Source: Stieleria magnilauensis
GTDB lineage: Bacteria; Planctomycetota; Planctomycetia; Pirellulales; Pirellulaceae
Direction: 5' to 3'
DNA length: 64,000 bases
Assembly (NCBI GenBank): GCA_007753675.1
Contig: CP036432.1
Coordinates: forward strand, 8,372,233 to 8,436,232
Translations under genes and position numbers: made by a program
Notes under the pieces: model-generated
Told to the model about the DNA's origin: nothing
Seen by the model: the letters and a program-made list of their open reading frames with translations, nothing else
The model's database searches: none
In this document: one piece after another, positions 27,069-36,171 of the stretch
How positions within the stretch are numbered: the stretch's first letter is position 1
Layout: each line of letters opens with the position of its first letter

Positions 27069-27586
27069 GGCCGGAAGCGAGCGTCCACCTTTTTCGCCTT
27101 CTAGATATCTGCGATGGAATCGACATCGATGCCGAAGTATCGGAACTTGAGCACTGGATCACGTTCTACGCCGCACGCGCATCTGGACGGATTGTCCAGG
27201 CGATAGGCTACGACGCTGGCAACCGCCTCCACAAACGTGTGTTCGAGTGGATTGAACGGCTTGCCTTGCACCGAAACCCTGAGCGTGCAATCGGAGGGAT
27301 TTGGGGACTTGCTGACCTTGGCACGCCACCTCCCGCAACCATCGATCTCCTTGTCGACCTGATTTTAACCGACACACGACGCGACCCGACCGGCGAGCAT
27401 TCTGCTCGTTCAGTCGCTTTTCGCATGCTTGCGAGAATCGACCGCACGGCTGCGGTACGCTATGCTGACACAGACGCGGGTCGTGAATTTGTCGCGGACG
27501 TGCGACGTTGGTCCGAGGCCAATGCAGAGCGTGCCACGGGACCAAACGGCATACTGACCGAAGCCGGTTGGTTGATTTCGGAAATT

Positions 27587-28431
27587 GGGGAACAATGACA
27601 ATCGGGATAGGTGTCCGGATCGCTCCGGAACCCCTCCCACACCACCGGACATGCGGGTCCGCATCCGGCGGCCCGAGCACGAGTTTTAAATCTTCGCGTT
27701 GCCGCGAAGACTCGGGGCCATTGAATCACGACCAGCGCCGCAAGTGGTTGACCGCCATACGGCGATTTGTCTCCGAAGAGACAACAGCACGAGCTACCCA
27801 CGATACGTACTTGCTCGTTCCCTTCGGGCCTTCGCGGGCCACAAGGGTCCGCTACGATGCCCTCTGCTGACTTCCAGTCGGCACCGAGTCACTTTCGAAT
27901 GCACGGCCCTGGCTTTCGGGCAAGCCCTACTCCCAGGTACGCCAACTGGATCTCCCCAGATAAGAACGCAATCTGTCCCTGGCTAAGCTCCCCATTTACC
28001 TACGCCCAGAGTTTTTTTAAGGCATCCGCCGGGCTTCCGGTTCGGCTTCGCGGTCAGCAGCCCGCTGGAACGCTTTGGGTCGCGCTGCGACGGGCCTGGA
28101 GTCGTCGGCCTCGTATGAGGTTTCTGTTCGTAACAAACGCAGGTCTTGGCGAGAATGTGGTCAACGGCGTGGTTCAGGCTGACACTTACGCACACATTCC
28201 TAGGCTTCCTCTCCACGGTCTGTTGCCTCGCCGCAGTTGCCCTCGCCTCGTACTGTCTTTCGTTAGAATTTCATTTGGTATACTGACTCCAAGAAAGAAA
28301 CCGGAACTAAGTACAGGGGACTTTCACCCCACAAGATCACGCCCATGCTGGGCGTACTGCAACGGAGCGGCGGAGTTGACCTTTTATGTGATGGCTGAAT
28401 CGTTCGCCGCCGCCCGCTGAACCGTAACGAC
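27587..28431 (+). other. attC-like site split by a group II intron remnant (attC-b)
   Basis: The left part (27587-27602, GGGGAACAATGAC) and right part (28358-28431, with arms GGAGCGGCGG and CCGCCGCCCGCTGAACCG) form an attC-like imperfect palindrome if the intervening intron-like sequence is removed. It terminates the HEAT-like cassette. Confidence 0.55.
27603..28357 (-). mobile_element. ORF-less group II intron remnant A, antisense in attC
   Basis: Read on the minus strand, the 5' end is GTACGCCCAGCATGGGCGTG followed by GGGGTGAAAGTCCCC, like the 5' domain I of bacterial group II introns (consensus GUGYG). The 3' end has a domain-V-like hairpin (27637-27675; GCCGCCGGATGCG...GTCCGGTGGTG) and a domain-VI-like stem around GGTTCCGGAGCGATCCGG. 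No reverse transcriptase frame is left in 755 bp. The outer parts match remnant B closely, and about 340 bp (27710-28050) are specific to this copy. Confidence 0.6.
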
Positions 28432-29117
28432 TATGAAGTCCGACATATGCAAGTGGCGGGTGCCACAATTTTTGGATTTTTAATTCGACATGGTCAGTGG
28501 TTCCTTGGGAGTGTCTTCGTTGGTGAGCGTTGAGGGAGTGGCCGCCTCGCGGTGATTCGTCGTGACGTTTCGACAAGGATGTTGATTAAACGACTATTCG
28601 AGGTGTGAACGCAATTGAACTTCTCGTAGATCCGCACTCGGCGGACTGCGTTCCCTCAGTGGTCCTTACACGGTTCAACCATCATTGATCGGTGGTGTGA
28701 TTCCGCGCTGGATGCAGCTTGCCTGGAGGCTTCTTTGACTGGAGGCGTCATTGAGCAGCAAGCTACCTTCCGTCGGTGTGGCACATTCTTTAGGGCGACG
28801 TGTCTGAACCCTCTGCCGATTCGCTGCAGCGAATGGCTCCTATTGCGAAGGTCCAGTGTCAACTTGTCTCGGTACTCACACACTCGGGTAGGTCTTCTCC
28901 TTGATCGATCGTCTCGGCGAGTCTCGCGGGGGCTCCCCGTCGGCTCGTGATTGGTCTTTGTGGTTGTTGGTGGAACGGGACATGGTGGGTTTGAAAGCGA
29001 GGAGGTCCGATTCGTTACGCCGGCATCAAGTTGCCAGTCAGCCGGTACTGGTTGTCCTCGTCGCTCGGTGATTGATAAAGCGAGCAGGGCTGATTCGTTA
29101 CGCCGATGTCAAACGCA
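28432..29117. other. Non-coding stretch and 3' flank of IS110 element 2
   Basis: No supported gene. A GGCGGGTGCCACAATTTTT stretch near 28457 echoes the right end of the MITE-like repeat. Imperfect repeats ATTCGTTACGCCG occur at 29009 and 29094. The last part is probably the non-coding right end of the IS110 element. Confidence 0.4.
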
Positions 29118-30467
29118 TCAGTCACGCGATACTAGCTTTCCTGCTCGCCGTGGCTTGGAACGCGACTTCGTCGCTGACTTGACGGGAGTGGACTTTTTCT
29201 TCGGTTTGGTCGCTTGTGGCGTCGCCTTTTCAGTTCGGCTTGAAGGGTTCGATGACGGACGCGTCTTCTTGTTCGTTGGCTTGGCCTTAGAGGTTTGTTT
29301 CGCATCTTTGGCTTGACGGGCCTCACGGCGCAGTCGGGCTTTACGTTGGTCGCTGTTCTCCTTGGGTTTCATGTTGAGCAGGGACTCCTTCAGCTTGTCT
29401 GGCATTTCGCCATACGACTCGGTGACCTCGACCATCCGTTTCGGTTCCCAGTCCTTTTCGTCACGCAGCATCGCCCAAGCGATCACGGCGATCTTGCGTG
29501 CCAGTGCGATTCCGGCCTTCTTTTTGCGGGTCTTTTGTTTGCCGCAGATTCGTTCGTAGATGCCTTTGGCCCATGGATTGTATCGCAGCGATGCCCACGC
29601 ACACTCGACAAGGATGGTTCTTGCCAGCGGGTTGCCGCGTTTGGTGATCCGGCCGTTGCGATCGGTCTCGCCGGATTGATACTGACGTGGCACGAGCCCG
29701 AAGTAGGCGGACACTTGGCGTCCATTTTTGAATCGATGGGGGGCGTCGATACAGGCGACGAGGATCTCTGCGGTCCGCGGTCCGACCCCTGGAATCGTGC
29801 GCAGACGCTTGATGCGTTCATCGTTCTTGCCGAGTTCTTCGAGCCTCTTGACGATCGTGTCGAGTTGCTCGGTCAGTGAGTCGAGGATGGTCAACTCGAT
29901 GTCGAGCTGGCCTTTCCAGAGTTCATCGGGAGTGCAGTCTTGGATCCCTTTGCGGAACGAATCGATGCGTTTTCGTCCGGTGTGCCAGGCCTTGTCTCCT
30001 TTGTCGATTTCGATCCCATGGTTGACGAACCACGCGCGAATGGTGTTCTTGGTTTTGTTGATTCGGCCGTCGAGCGTCTTTCGATACTTGACCAGTGATC
30101 GGAATTCTCGGTGCTCGGGCGAAGGCATGTGGACGGACTTGAGTTCCCCCATGGCAGCCATACGGGCCAGCTTCAAGGCGTCGTCCTTGTCGGTCTTTCG
30201 TTTGACGTTTGCCCAACGCCAGGCTTCTTCATTGGTCGAACAGACGAGTGTGTTTCGCTCGAAGGACTGCGCCAGATCGTTGATCCATCCGGAAGGCCCG
30301 CAAGATTCCATGACGACCAGATCGGCCAGCCGGCCTTCGTTTTGGAAGACACTCTGCAGGTGTTCGCGTTTGGTAGGCGTCGTGAGGAACGTTTTCTTTC
30401 GAGTTTTTGAATCGTAAACGCAACAAACAGAGTTGAATTTGCCGAGATCAAGGGCGAGAATTTTCAT
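29118..30467 (-). CDS. IS110-family transposase (element 2)
   Basis: A 449-residue DEDD transposase from the ATG at 30467 (MKILALDLGKFNS). It shows LALDLGKFNSV (first Asp), VVMESCGPSGWI, KTDKDDALKLARM, and the C-terminal Transposase_20 motifs IPGVGPRTAEILVACIDAPHRFKNGRQVSAYFGLVPRQYQSG and the serine-containing ITKRGNPLARTIL. The last 80 residues are a lysine/proline-rich tail (KAKPTNKKTRPSS), longer than the usual family length of 320-400. It is inserted in the integron array just before the DUF6896-like cassette, whose 5' end it may have altered. The type differs from the other IS110 elements in the window. Confidence 0.92.
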   Translation of the reverse strand: MKILALDLGKFNSVCCVYDSKTRKKTFLTTPTKREHLQSVFQNEGRLADLVVMESCGPSGWINDLAQSFERNTLVCSTNEEAWRWANVKRKTDKDDALKLARMAAMGELKSVHMPSPEHREFRSLVKYRKTLDGRINKTKNTIRAWFVNHGIEIDKGDKAWHTGRKRIDSFRKGIQDCTPDELWKGQLDIELTILDSLTEQLDTIVKRLEELGKNDERIKRLRTIPGVGPRTAEILVACIDAPHRFKNGRQVSAYFGLVPRQYQSGETDRNGRITKRGNPLARTILVECAWASLRYNPWAKGIYERICGKQKTRKKKAGIALARKIAVIAWAMLRDEKDWEPKRMVEVTESYGEMPDKLKESLLNMKPKENSDQRKARLRREARQAKDAKQTSKAKPTNKKTRPSSNPSSRTEKATPQATKPKKKSTPVKSATKSRSKPRRAGKLVSRD

Positions 30468-30650
30468 GGTTACTGTGTCCTTGGTTTTGGTGGGTGGAGC
30501 GAATGTGACTGGCAGTCGCAAGCTGCCAGAATCACGGGTCCGAGTCGCCAGTTTACAAACAAATGACTCCCGCCCACCAAGCCTCGGACTTACATGGATT
30601 CTTTCTGTCGCTAAGGAGACGTTTTCATCGACGGCAACACTATTCGGCAA

Positions 30651-31031
30651 TTGATCGCCGATTGGAACACACATCGGGATGCGGCTGCGGCATTACTTGT
30701 GGACCAACTCAAACTTGAATGTCCACGAGACGTGTTGCGTCGGGAACATCGCGGACGACATGACCTCGCAGGAACGGGATGGTCGTACCGAACGCACGGC
30801 ATAGGCGTTGACGTTACTCGAACAAACGGACATGGCGGGATCGATTTTGATTTCTCCACATTGGATGGACAACTATTCGCACCGCCTGACTTCTGGCGAC
30901 TCATGCTGTTTGCAAAACGCTCGGTTCACGACCGGACGATTGATTCTGCAAAATACGAACCGATAATTGACGACGCGGAACGATATCGCGACCTGATTGA
31001 AGCCGAACTCAAACGGCAATTTACAACGTAA
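30651..31031 (+). CDS. Cassette protein, DUF6896-like
   Basis: A 126-residue protein. The central part YRTHGIGVDVTRTNGHGGIDFDFS followed by PDFWRLMLFA resembles DUF6896 proteins, small single-domain proteins found near polymorphic toxin immunity genes. The first in-frame start-like codon is a TTG at 30651, but the frame is open upstream (DGNTIRQ precedes it), so the original start may have been removed by the IS110 element that ends shortly before. The gene ends ten bases before an attC-like site, the typical cassette layout. Confidence 0.6.
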   Translation: MIADWNTHRDAAAALLVDQLKLECPRDVLRREHRGRHDLAGTGWSYRTHGIGVDVTRTNGHGGIDFDFSTLDGQLFAPPDFWRLMLFAKRSVHDRTIDSAKYEPIIDDAERYRDLIEAELKRQFTT

Positions 31032-31040
31032 CGAACGCGA

Positions 31041-31130
31041 CAGAACAAAGCGGTGAACGGGAGCCGCCGATGACGTAGGTTTTGAAATCATAGTTTTTTG
31101 GCGGCGGCCCCGTTACCGCCGCCGTTCTGC
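31041..31130 (+). other. attC-like site 1
   Basis: Arms CAGAACAAAGCGGTGAACGG and its imperfect complement (ending CCGCCGTTCTG) pair around a loop of about 40 nt, with extra bases on one arm as in integron attC. The outer boxes are AAC/GTT. The central loop is almost identical to the site ending at 42487. Confidence 0.75.
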
Positions 31131-31259
31131 CACGAACGATCTGTTGTGAACCAACAGCAGCGAATCCTACTCGTTATCGCGCTGTTCATGTTTTGTGCAT
31201 GGCTGATACAGTGACGATACGTTACGTTTCAAAGAGACTCCAGCCAAAACACCGACCAA

Positions 31260-31826
31260 ATGGAACTTGGATACAAACCTCCTTTTTTTGAAGAATGGCA
31301 ACGCAAACATGACGTCTATCCATTTGAATGCTGGACCGACGACGGCTATGACCCATCGCGCTCCAATGTAGCGCGCGACCTTCAACTTCTTGCCGGAATG
31401 GATTGCGGCAAGTCCGACATTGACAACGGCGGGTTTCATCAATTCTTTTACAACGGGACCGGGGTTTTAGCGCCGGAGATGGTTGAATGGTGCGAACGGT
31501 CGGGGCTCGACGATGTAGCGGACGTTATTCGTCAGGCCATGTCAACGCTAACGGATGGTGACTATCCACGGTCCCGCGAGGATCGACTCACCGCACTAGC
31601 ACGTTTTACGGTGGGAGGCGACCGAAAACACTGCGACCTGTTCTATCAAGAACACTGCGACCCGTTCGATCAACTGGATGAGAAGTTCTTCGCTTTGCTT
31701 TCGAACAACGGTACAAGGTATCATGACGCTGCCAATAGGTGGTTGTGCGAGACTTGCGGCATCACCGAACTTGCCGATCCGCCGAAGGCAGAACCAAGCG
31801 ATGGACGCGGAGCCGCCGAGCCGTGA
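31260..31826 (+). CDS. Cassette protein, DUF4375-like
   Basis: A 188-residue soluble protein. The segment MDCGKSDIDNGGFHQFFYNGTG is the signature of the DUF4375 (DMP19-like) family, small proteins often seen as immunity or DNA-mimic-type factors. The remainder is helical (PEMVEWCERSGLDDVADVIRQAM). It begins with an ATG at 31260 after about 130 bases of untranslated cassette sequence, which could carry its own promoter. Its 3' end runs into the left arm of the next attC-like site. Confidence 0.7.
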   Translation: MELGYKPPFFEEWQRKHDVYPFECWTDDGYDPSRSNVARDLQLLAGMDCGKSDIDNGGFHQFFYNGTGVLAPEMVEWCERSGLDDVADVIRQAMSTLTDGDYPRSREDRLTALARFTVGGDRKHCDLFYQEHCDPFDQLDEKFFALLSNNGTRYHDAANRWLCETCGITELADPPKAEPSDGRGAAEP

Positions 31827-31871
31827 TTATTGAGGTGGATGATCGTCCGCGGCGGCCCGGTCATCGCAATC
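31790..31871 (+). other. attC-like site 2 (degenerate)
   Basis: Arms GCGATGGACGCGGAGCCGCCG and CGGCGGCCCGGTCATCGC pair with extrahelical bases. The outer right box lacks a clear GTT, so the site may be inactive. Confidence 0.6.
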
Positions 31872-31885
31872 GAAATCCGACTTAC

Positions 31886-32458
31886 ATGTTGAGCAAAATG
31901 GACCGCATCGCATCTTTTACCCTTGTTGCAGTGTTGCCGCTTTGCGTCATTGCCAATGGCTCAGCCGAAGACTCGATGCCGATCTCGGTTACGCAGTTTG
32001 GCCGTGCGAATGTTATTGGCTACCTTGGCCACCCGCTGGGGACTGTCGTACGCGTTACCGGCGTGTGCGTGGACGGGAATGTCACCCATGCACGCATCGA
32101 CGCAAACAAAATCTTGCTCGAAGTTCGTGCTGTAAATGGGACGGTCCTCAAGCGCCCGGTTCGATTTGACCACCCGTATGTTCGTGATCGCTCATCACTT
32201 CCGAAGCCGGACACACGGTTTGATTACTTTGTGCATGAGCATGGCGCGTTTTCCGGCTTGGTTGAAATCCCTGCCAATGTCGATTCCAGTCAGCGGGTCG
32301 CTGCAAACGACGGCTTTTACTACCATCCGGCACTGACGATCCATTCCAAGAATGGACACGATCGACCACTTGAACCCGCTAACCCTACGCAACGAGTTCT
32401 GGACAAAATCCAAAAAATGGGAATGCCGCCAATCTCCGACTCCCCAACTGACGGATAA
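31886..32458 (+). CDS. Cassette protein, secreted, unknown function
   Basis: A 190-residue protein from the ATG at 31886 (an alternative ATG at 31898 gives MDRIASF). A signal peptide (residues 5-25, SFTLVAVLPLCVIANGSAED) is followed by a beta-rich domain beginning ISVTQFGRANVIGYLGHPLGTVVRVTG, which looks like an OB-like or small-barrel fold, and a C-terminal tail. No family recognised. Lies between attC-like sites 2 and 3. Confidence 0.7.
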   Translation: MLSKMDRIASFTLVAVLPLCVIANGSAEDSMPISVTQFGRANVIGYLGHPLGTVVRVTGVCVDGNVTHARIDANKILLEVRAVNGTVLKRPVRFDHPYVRDRSSLPKPDTRFDYFVHEHGAFSGLVEIPANVDSSQRVAANDGFYYHPALTIHSKNGHDRPLEPANPTQRVLDKIQKMGMPPISDSPTDG

Positions 32459-32544
32459 CCAGGAAATGCTCACGAACGGCGAAGTCGAGTTTGCACTGAG
32501 TTCATGTCGCTCGTCGCCGTCATGAGATTCCTACCGTTACCCGA
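32451..32544 (+). other. attC-like site 3
   Basis: CGGATAACCAGGAAATGCTC pairs with the complement ending CCTACCGTTACCCG; inner arms are CGGCGA and TCGCCG. There are several unpaired bases on the left arm, as in a folded attC. The left arm overlaps the stop of the preceding gene. Confidence 0.75.
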
Positions 32545-32560
32545 CTGAGATCGCCACGAA

Positions 32561-32932
32561 TTGAACCCGAATCCATACGAGCCGAATTTCTCGCGTGTCA
32601 GCGATGCACCGTCGCTCGTTTGGCGGCTCATCCGCTGGAGGACGATCCCGACACTGGCATTTGGTATGCTGGGTTGCGTCGGACTCATGGCTGGAGTTTG
32701 GTGCTCCGCGTATTTTTACTACTGCACCTTCGCGTACGAGCCGCCACTCATCTACCCCGACAACTACAAGCCTCTTGTTCGCTGGCCCGCCTTGATCGCA
32801 ATTGCTGTCGTTTGCTTGCGCGGCGCTCTTTGCGTGTGGCGCGGACGCTACGTGCTCGGTTCGTTGCTCGCAATTGGATCGTACTTCGCGGCAACGGGAC
32901 TGTTCTACGCTATCGACAACTTTTGGAGCTAG
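32561..32932 (+). CDS. Cassette membrane protein (NPY-type N-terminus)
   Basis: A 123-residue protein starting at a TTG at 32561 (MNPNPYEPNFS). NPYxxP-like starts are typical of small planctomycete membrane proteins. Three hydrophobic segments are visible (about 32-54, 74-88 and 95-116). No functional motif. Similar N-termini occur in the cassettes at 40128 and 43176, suggesting a loose family of cassette-borne membrane proteins. Confidence 0.65.
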   Translation: MNPNPYEPNFSRVSDAPSLVWRLIRWRTIPTLAFGMLGCVGLMAGVWCSAYFYYCTFAYEPPLIYPDNYKPLVRWPALIAIAVVCLRGALCVWRGRYVLGSLLAIGSYFAATGLFYAIDNFWS

Positions 32933-32946
32933 CACGGACTCGAAAA

Positions 32947-33043
32947 CGGCGGGTAACCATGCGATAATACGGAGCGACGGTGGTCGCCGTTTTTCCAGTG
33001 GTTGATTCTCTCGCCGCCGCCCGCATACCGCCGCTGTTCGCCG
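32947..33043 (+). other. attC-like site 4
   Basis: CGGCGGGTAACCATGCGATA on the left and CCGCATACCGCCGCTGTTCGCCG-type right arm pair, with the inner GGAGCGACGG/CCGCCGCC stem. Outer boxes GGTAAC and GTTCGCC. Confidence 0.75.
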
Positions 33044-33076
33044 AATGAAATTGCTTGGCCGAATCCGCTTCATCGC

Positions 33077-33358
33077 ATGCCGCACAACGAAGAACTCGTC
33101 GCCTTTTCGATCTATATTGTTTTTAGCGGGTTGGCCGTTCCGCTGGTCGCAAAACTGAACGTTGCGTATCCCAATGCTTCAGCGATACTTCTCGTCTTAA
33201 TCGCCACGCCAATGCCTTTCTGGGTTGCAGCAATCCGATACAACATTCACGAGAGGTTGTTTTCCGCGTTGAGATGGCACTTGATGGCATTGGTCGCCGG
33301 AGTGCTGATCGCGATCCTCGGCATTGCATTACTGGCACTTTGCAACCACGTGGTCTAA
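33077..33358 (+). CDS. Cassette membrane protein, three TM segments
   Basis: A 93-residue protein from the ATG at 33077 (MPHNEELVAFSIYI). Hydrophobic segments lie at about 8-25, 32-50 and 63-90 (LMALVAGVLIAILGIALLALC). No motif beyond membrane insertion. No attC-like site was recognised between this gene and the next, so the two may share one cassette or an attC has decayed. Confidence 0.65.
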   Translation: MPHNEELVAFSIYIVFSGLAVPLVAKLNVAYPNASAILLVLIATPMPFWVAAIRYNIHERLFSALRWHLMALVAGVLIAILGIALLALCNHVV

Positions 33359-33478
33359 ACACTGCGTCCGTGATCAACCAGTTCTTGATTGCATGCGACG
33401 GCATGAATTAAGATTGATGTCATCGGGTGGACAGATCGACACGACAAGTCTCGGCGAACAACGGGTGCCACTGAAATC

Positions 33479-34018
33479 ATGACTCCGCTCGACGTCTCAA
33501 CGATACTTGGCAACAAAACTCGTCCGTGGTTTCACGTTTGCCAATTGAGCATTGACCGACAGGCCGCAGCAGACTTCTTCGATGTCGATGCCGTTGTTGC
33601 AGACGAACCCGGATTAGGTGATGGCGACTATTGGGCCGTCAAATTTGACTGCGGACTCAAACTTGCATTCGAGTTTTTTCACTGGGGCAAAGGTGGATCG
33701 GTGTTTGCGGACCTTCCCTGTTCCCAACATGCTCGCCGCCATTTACGTCACTGGGACTCTGAACTCGTTGACGTGCCTCGTGACATGCAAGAGCCTGATC
33801 GTGGCGCGATGATCGAGCGGTTCGCCGGCGAAATGCCAGAGCTGCTTGAACTTGATGCCTTTCAAGTTTGGCGACAGGGTGACGATGGCAATCAGGTGAA
33901 GATTGGTATGCCGACAACCAAGCGCGACGCAGATTGTTGGGTCGCGGAACTTGAATCACACCACCACAAACAGATATACTGGGTTTCCCGTGCGTCAGCG
34001 CTTCAACGTGACGCATAA
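33479..34018 (+). CDS. Cassette hypothetical protein
   Basis: A 179-residue soluble protein starting at the ATG at 33479. It contains an acidic beta region (VVADEPGLGDGDYWAVKFDCGLKLAFEFFHWG) and a C-terminal WVAELESHHHKQIYWVS segment. This strand-rich, single-domain pattern with many aromatic residues is typical of immunity-type cassette proteins, but no family is recognised. Followed directly by attC-like site 5. Confidence 0.65.
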   Translation: MTPLDVSTILGNKTRPWFHVCQLSIDRQAAADFFDVDAVVADEPGLGDGDYWAVKFDCGLKLAFEFFHWGKGGSVFADLPCSQHARRHLRHWDSELVDVPRDMQEPDRGAMIERFAGEMPELLELDAFQVWRQGDDGNQVKIGMPTTKRDADCWVAELESHHHKQIYWVSRASALQRDA

Positions 34019-34020
34019 GA

Positions 34021-34113
34021 GGGCAGAACAATGCCGTGCACACGGAGCACGGCTTGCAAGGTTTCACAAATGGAAAGTCGTCTCCCAGTGCCCGGTGACG
34101 GCTGCCGTTCCCG
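34021..34113 (+). other. attC-like site 5
   Basis: GGGCAGAACAATGCCGTGCA with the inner GGAGCACGG pair with GTGCCCGGTGACGGCTGCCG and TTCCCG. Outer boxes GAAC and GTTCCC. Begins two bases after the stop of the 33479 gene. Confidence 0.75.
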
Positions 34114-34180
34114 ACTGAAGCATTTTCAAACCGCCAACCGAGGCTGAGCCATTCCACGACCATCGCCTTATGCTCGCCAG

Positions 34181-34516
34181 ATGGGCGCGTCGATTCTCAA
34201 ACTCGTCGTGCTGTTCGACAAGTGTGCTCCTGACCCAGACATTCAATCCGACCTCAAGGCGATTGTTACGGACTACAACCGTTGGCCAACCGCTCATGCA
34301 TATCGCGACATCGTTCGCGCTCGAATGTTACGCACAAAGGACGACGCAAAACTCGCACACTATTCATTTGCCGAATCGTGCCTCGAATCGGTGTACAACG
34401 AAACGAACCCGGTTGATCCGTTTGATTCAGTCGCGCCGTTCTGGGTAGTGCCGTCTGCAGCTTCACTTGCTAGACTCGTAGGTGTCTCGACCGATGCAGT
34501 CCTTCGTGCTGTCTAA
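34181..34516 (+). CDS. Cassette hypothetical protein
   Basis: A 111-residue helical protein from the ATG at 34181 (MGASILKLVVLFDKC). No membrane span, signal or known motif; residues 15-80 look like paired helices with a LKAIVTDYNRWP segment. Flanked by attC-like sites 5 and 6. Confidence 0.6.
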   Translation: MGASILKLVVLFDKCAPDPDIQSDLKAIVTDYNRWPTAHAYRDIVRARMLRTKDDAKLAHYSFAESCLESVYNETNPVDPFDSVAPFWVVPSAASLARLVGVSTDAVLRAV

Positions 34517-34536
34517 CGCACTACGCTAGGAAATCA

Positions 34537-34630
34537 CGGGGAACCATCGGTTGCAACGGCGGCCGCGAGTTGACGTTCTTGAAGCGGAAAGTCGCTCGCG
34601 TGGCCCAGCTGAACCGCACCGTTACCCCTG
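34537..34630 (+). other. attC-like site 6
   Basis: ACGGGGAACCATCGGTTGCA pairs with the right arm GCTGAACCGCACCGTTACCC, with inner CGCGAG/CTCGCG. Outer boxes GGAACC and CCGTTACC. Confidence 0.75.
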
Positions 34631-34671
34631 CGTATTGCGTTCCGGCAAACGCAACCGCTCACCTTCCTCCA

Positions 34672-35009
34672 ATGACAATCATTTGCTGCCAGATTCAGAT
34701 TGATCGGCTGTCCTTCATGACCGAGAAGGACATCACGGACATCTGCGGCAAAATAGAGGGCAGTTGGCCGGAAACGATTTCGTACGAATCGGGCAATGAC
34801 GATGGGCGATACGTCAATTTATTCGCAACAACATCTGACCGCGTCATGACATGGGATCGGATTCGTGCGCAAATGATCGAATCAAAACTTCCCGGAGGCG
34901 AACTGCGGGACGCGATGATTGTTACAATGACCGGAGATGAGGGTTGGGACGACTACCTTCTCCTGCACCATTTTGACCGAGCTGAACATCTCGACACGCT
35001 CGAACAACG

Positions 35010-35019
<10 letters not shown>
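34672..35019 (+). CDS. Cassette hypothetical protein
   Basis: A 115-residue acidic protein from the ATG at 34672 (MTIICCQIQIDRLSF), after about 40 bases of leader past attC 6. Mixed alpha/beta with MTEKDITDICGKIEGSWPETISYE and a MIVTMTGDEGWDDYLLLHHF segment. It resembles small immunity-type or ferredoxin-fold proteins but matches no family I can name. The stop overlaps the left arm of attC-like site 7. Confidence 0.6.
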
Positions 35020-35109
<90 letters not shown>

Positions 35110-35136
35110 GAAATCCGGTACTTCCCGGCAAAGCCA

Positions 35137-35508
35137 ATGCTTTCGCAAGATGATCGAGACGAGCTTGACTTCGACAAGATCGGTCCAGTACTCGAATCCT
35201 TGGTCGGTTCCGATCGGGTCACCGATGCCGAACGCCGAGCGATTGATCTGTGCGCGCGAGCAGCTGTTGATTTTATGCACGCTAAGCACAGCGTGACGAT
35301 GGATGCGTTCTACGCACGCAACGACATCCAACAACATGCCGCGAAATCCAAGTCGGATTGGCTGAACCGTCACCAAAATGCGAAGGCAGGTGAAATGGCC
35401 TTTATTGCGACGAAATGGTACGTTACTTCCTACGACCCCGACGGACGTCTTCAGCTGACGGAAGTTGCTGACGCTTGGTGGCCCGAAGGGATTGACGAGA
35501 GGCGATAA
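35137..35508 (+). CDS. Cassette hypothetical protein
   Basis: A 123-residue protein from the ATG at 35137 (MLSQDDRDELDFDKIG). Helical, with an ERRAIDLCARAAVDFMHAKH segment and a C-terminal strand pair KWYVTSYDPDGRLQLTEVADAWW. No family recognised. The stop touches attC-like site 8, typical of cassettes. Confidence 0.6.
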   Translation: MLSQDDRDELDFDKIGPVLESLVGSDRVTDAERRAIDLCARAAVDFMHAKHSVTMDAFYARNDIQQHAAKSKSDWLNRHQNAKAGEMAFIATKWYVTSYDPDGRLQLTEVADAWWPEGIDERR

Positions 35509-35593
35509 ACACGCCATCCACCGAAGCTCGCGAGTCGGCGTTGCCGAAGTGTCGGATCTGCCGCGCGATCTCGGTGACGGGTACAGTTCGCCG
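35500..35593 (+). other. attC-like site 8
   Basis: GGCGATAAACACGCCATCCA with CCGAAGCTCGCG pairs with CGCGCGATCTCGGTGACGGG and TACAGTTCGCC. Outer boxes GATAAAC and GTTCGCC. Confidence 0.7.
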
Positions 35594-35687
35594 ACTGAAT
35601 GCCAGAATTCGATGTTTGTGCCTGATTCGAACAACGCTATGTTGTCGTGGACTGTTTCGGGTATTTTTTTATACGTGGGAGAATCAA

Positions 35688-36071
35688 ATGGCAGGGCGTA
35701 GACTTTTGGTTGTTGGCGTCGTTGGCGCGGTTGCGTTGGTATTGGGATCTGTCGGAATTGCTGAACAGTCATCCGATGCCGCAGACCGGCAGGCAGAAAC
35801 GCTCGTTACGAGATCGTATCGGACGGCTGACCTGCCGATTTGGATGGAGGGTGGTAAAGGATACGACCACTCCATTTTGATCGCGTTGATCAAAGCAAGC
35901 ATCGACGAAGACGCATGGGATGACTCTCACACCATCGCCCCATACCCCCAGAATGTTTCGCTTGTCGTATCGACGACCAGCGAGAATCATGATGTCATCG
36001 CCAAAACGCTCGACCAACTTCGACTCGATCGATTTAAACGAAGTCCAGAATTCAAACGTTCCGCTAGATAG
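35688..36071 (+). CDS. Cassette protein, exported, unknown function
   Basis: A 127-residue protein from the ATG at 35688 (MAGRRLLVVGVV). A signal peptide covers residues 4-24. The body includes LPIWMEGGKGYDHSILIALI and a C-terminal SLVVSTTSENHDVIAKTLDQLRLDR, the latter resembling the short secretin N0/N1-like repeat used by planctomycete secretin-associated proteins. The function is unknown. Next to attC-like sites 8 and 9. Confidence 0.65.
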   Translation: MAGRRLLVVGVVGAVALVLGSVGIAEQSSDAADRQAETLVTRSYRTADLPIWMEGGKGYDHSILIALIKASIDEDAWDDSHTIAPYPQNVSLVVSTTSENHDVIAKTLDQLRLDRFKRSPEFKRSAR

Positions 36072-36166
36072 CGGCGAACTAGGCGATGTACGGGAGTTGC
36101 GGGCGACGTTGTTTGACTCGTTCCCGACTTCTGGCCACAACTCCGTGATCGCAATTCGTTCTGCTC
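36069..36166 (+). other. attC-like site 9
   Basis: AGCGGCGAACTAGGCGATGT with ACGGGAGTTGCGG pairs with CCACAACTCCGTGATCGCAA and TTCGTTCTGCT. Outer boxes GCGAAC and GTTCTGC. Confidence 0.75.
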
Positions 36167-36171
36167 AGTAG

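Larger units (their letters stand above)
25684..27598 (+). pseudogene. HEAT-like cassette gene interrupted by an ISAs1-family element
   Basis: Joining 25684-25781 to 27079-27598 (removing the IS and one 10-bp duplication) gives one uninterrupted 205-residue frame: MMDTEWFASRLAS, then NAGPEA joined to SVHLFRLLDI, and an ending of WLISEIGEQ. The protein is helical with HEAT/armadillo-like pairs (GGIWGLADLGTPPPATIDLLVDLI). The function is unknown. The join in frame shows that the insertion is recent, and both halves keep coding character. It lies between two attC-like sites and so was a gene cassette. Confidence 0.85.

Noticed and set aside
27508..27870. A 120-codon protein gene overlapping the intron remnant
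   Set aside because: It spans the end of the HEAT-like gene, the attC arm and the intron domain V/VI-like region in another frame; the nucleotide structure explains it better.
33359..33478. An attC-like site between the 33077 and 33479 genes
   Set aside because: Only short, unrelated inverted repeats are visible; the two genes may share a cassette.
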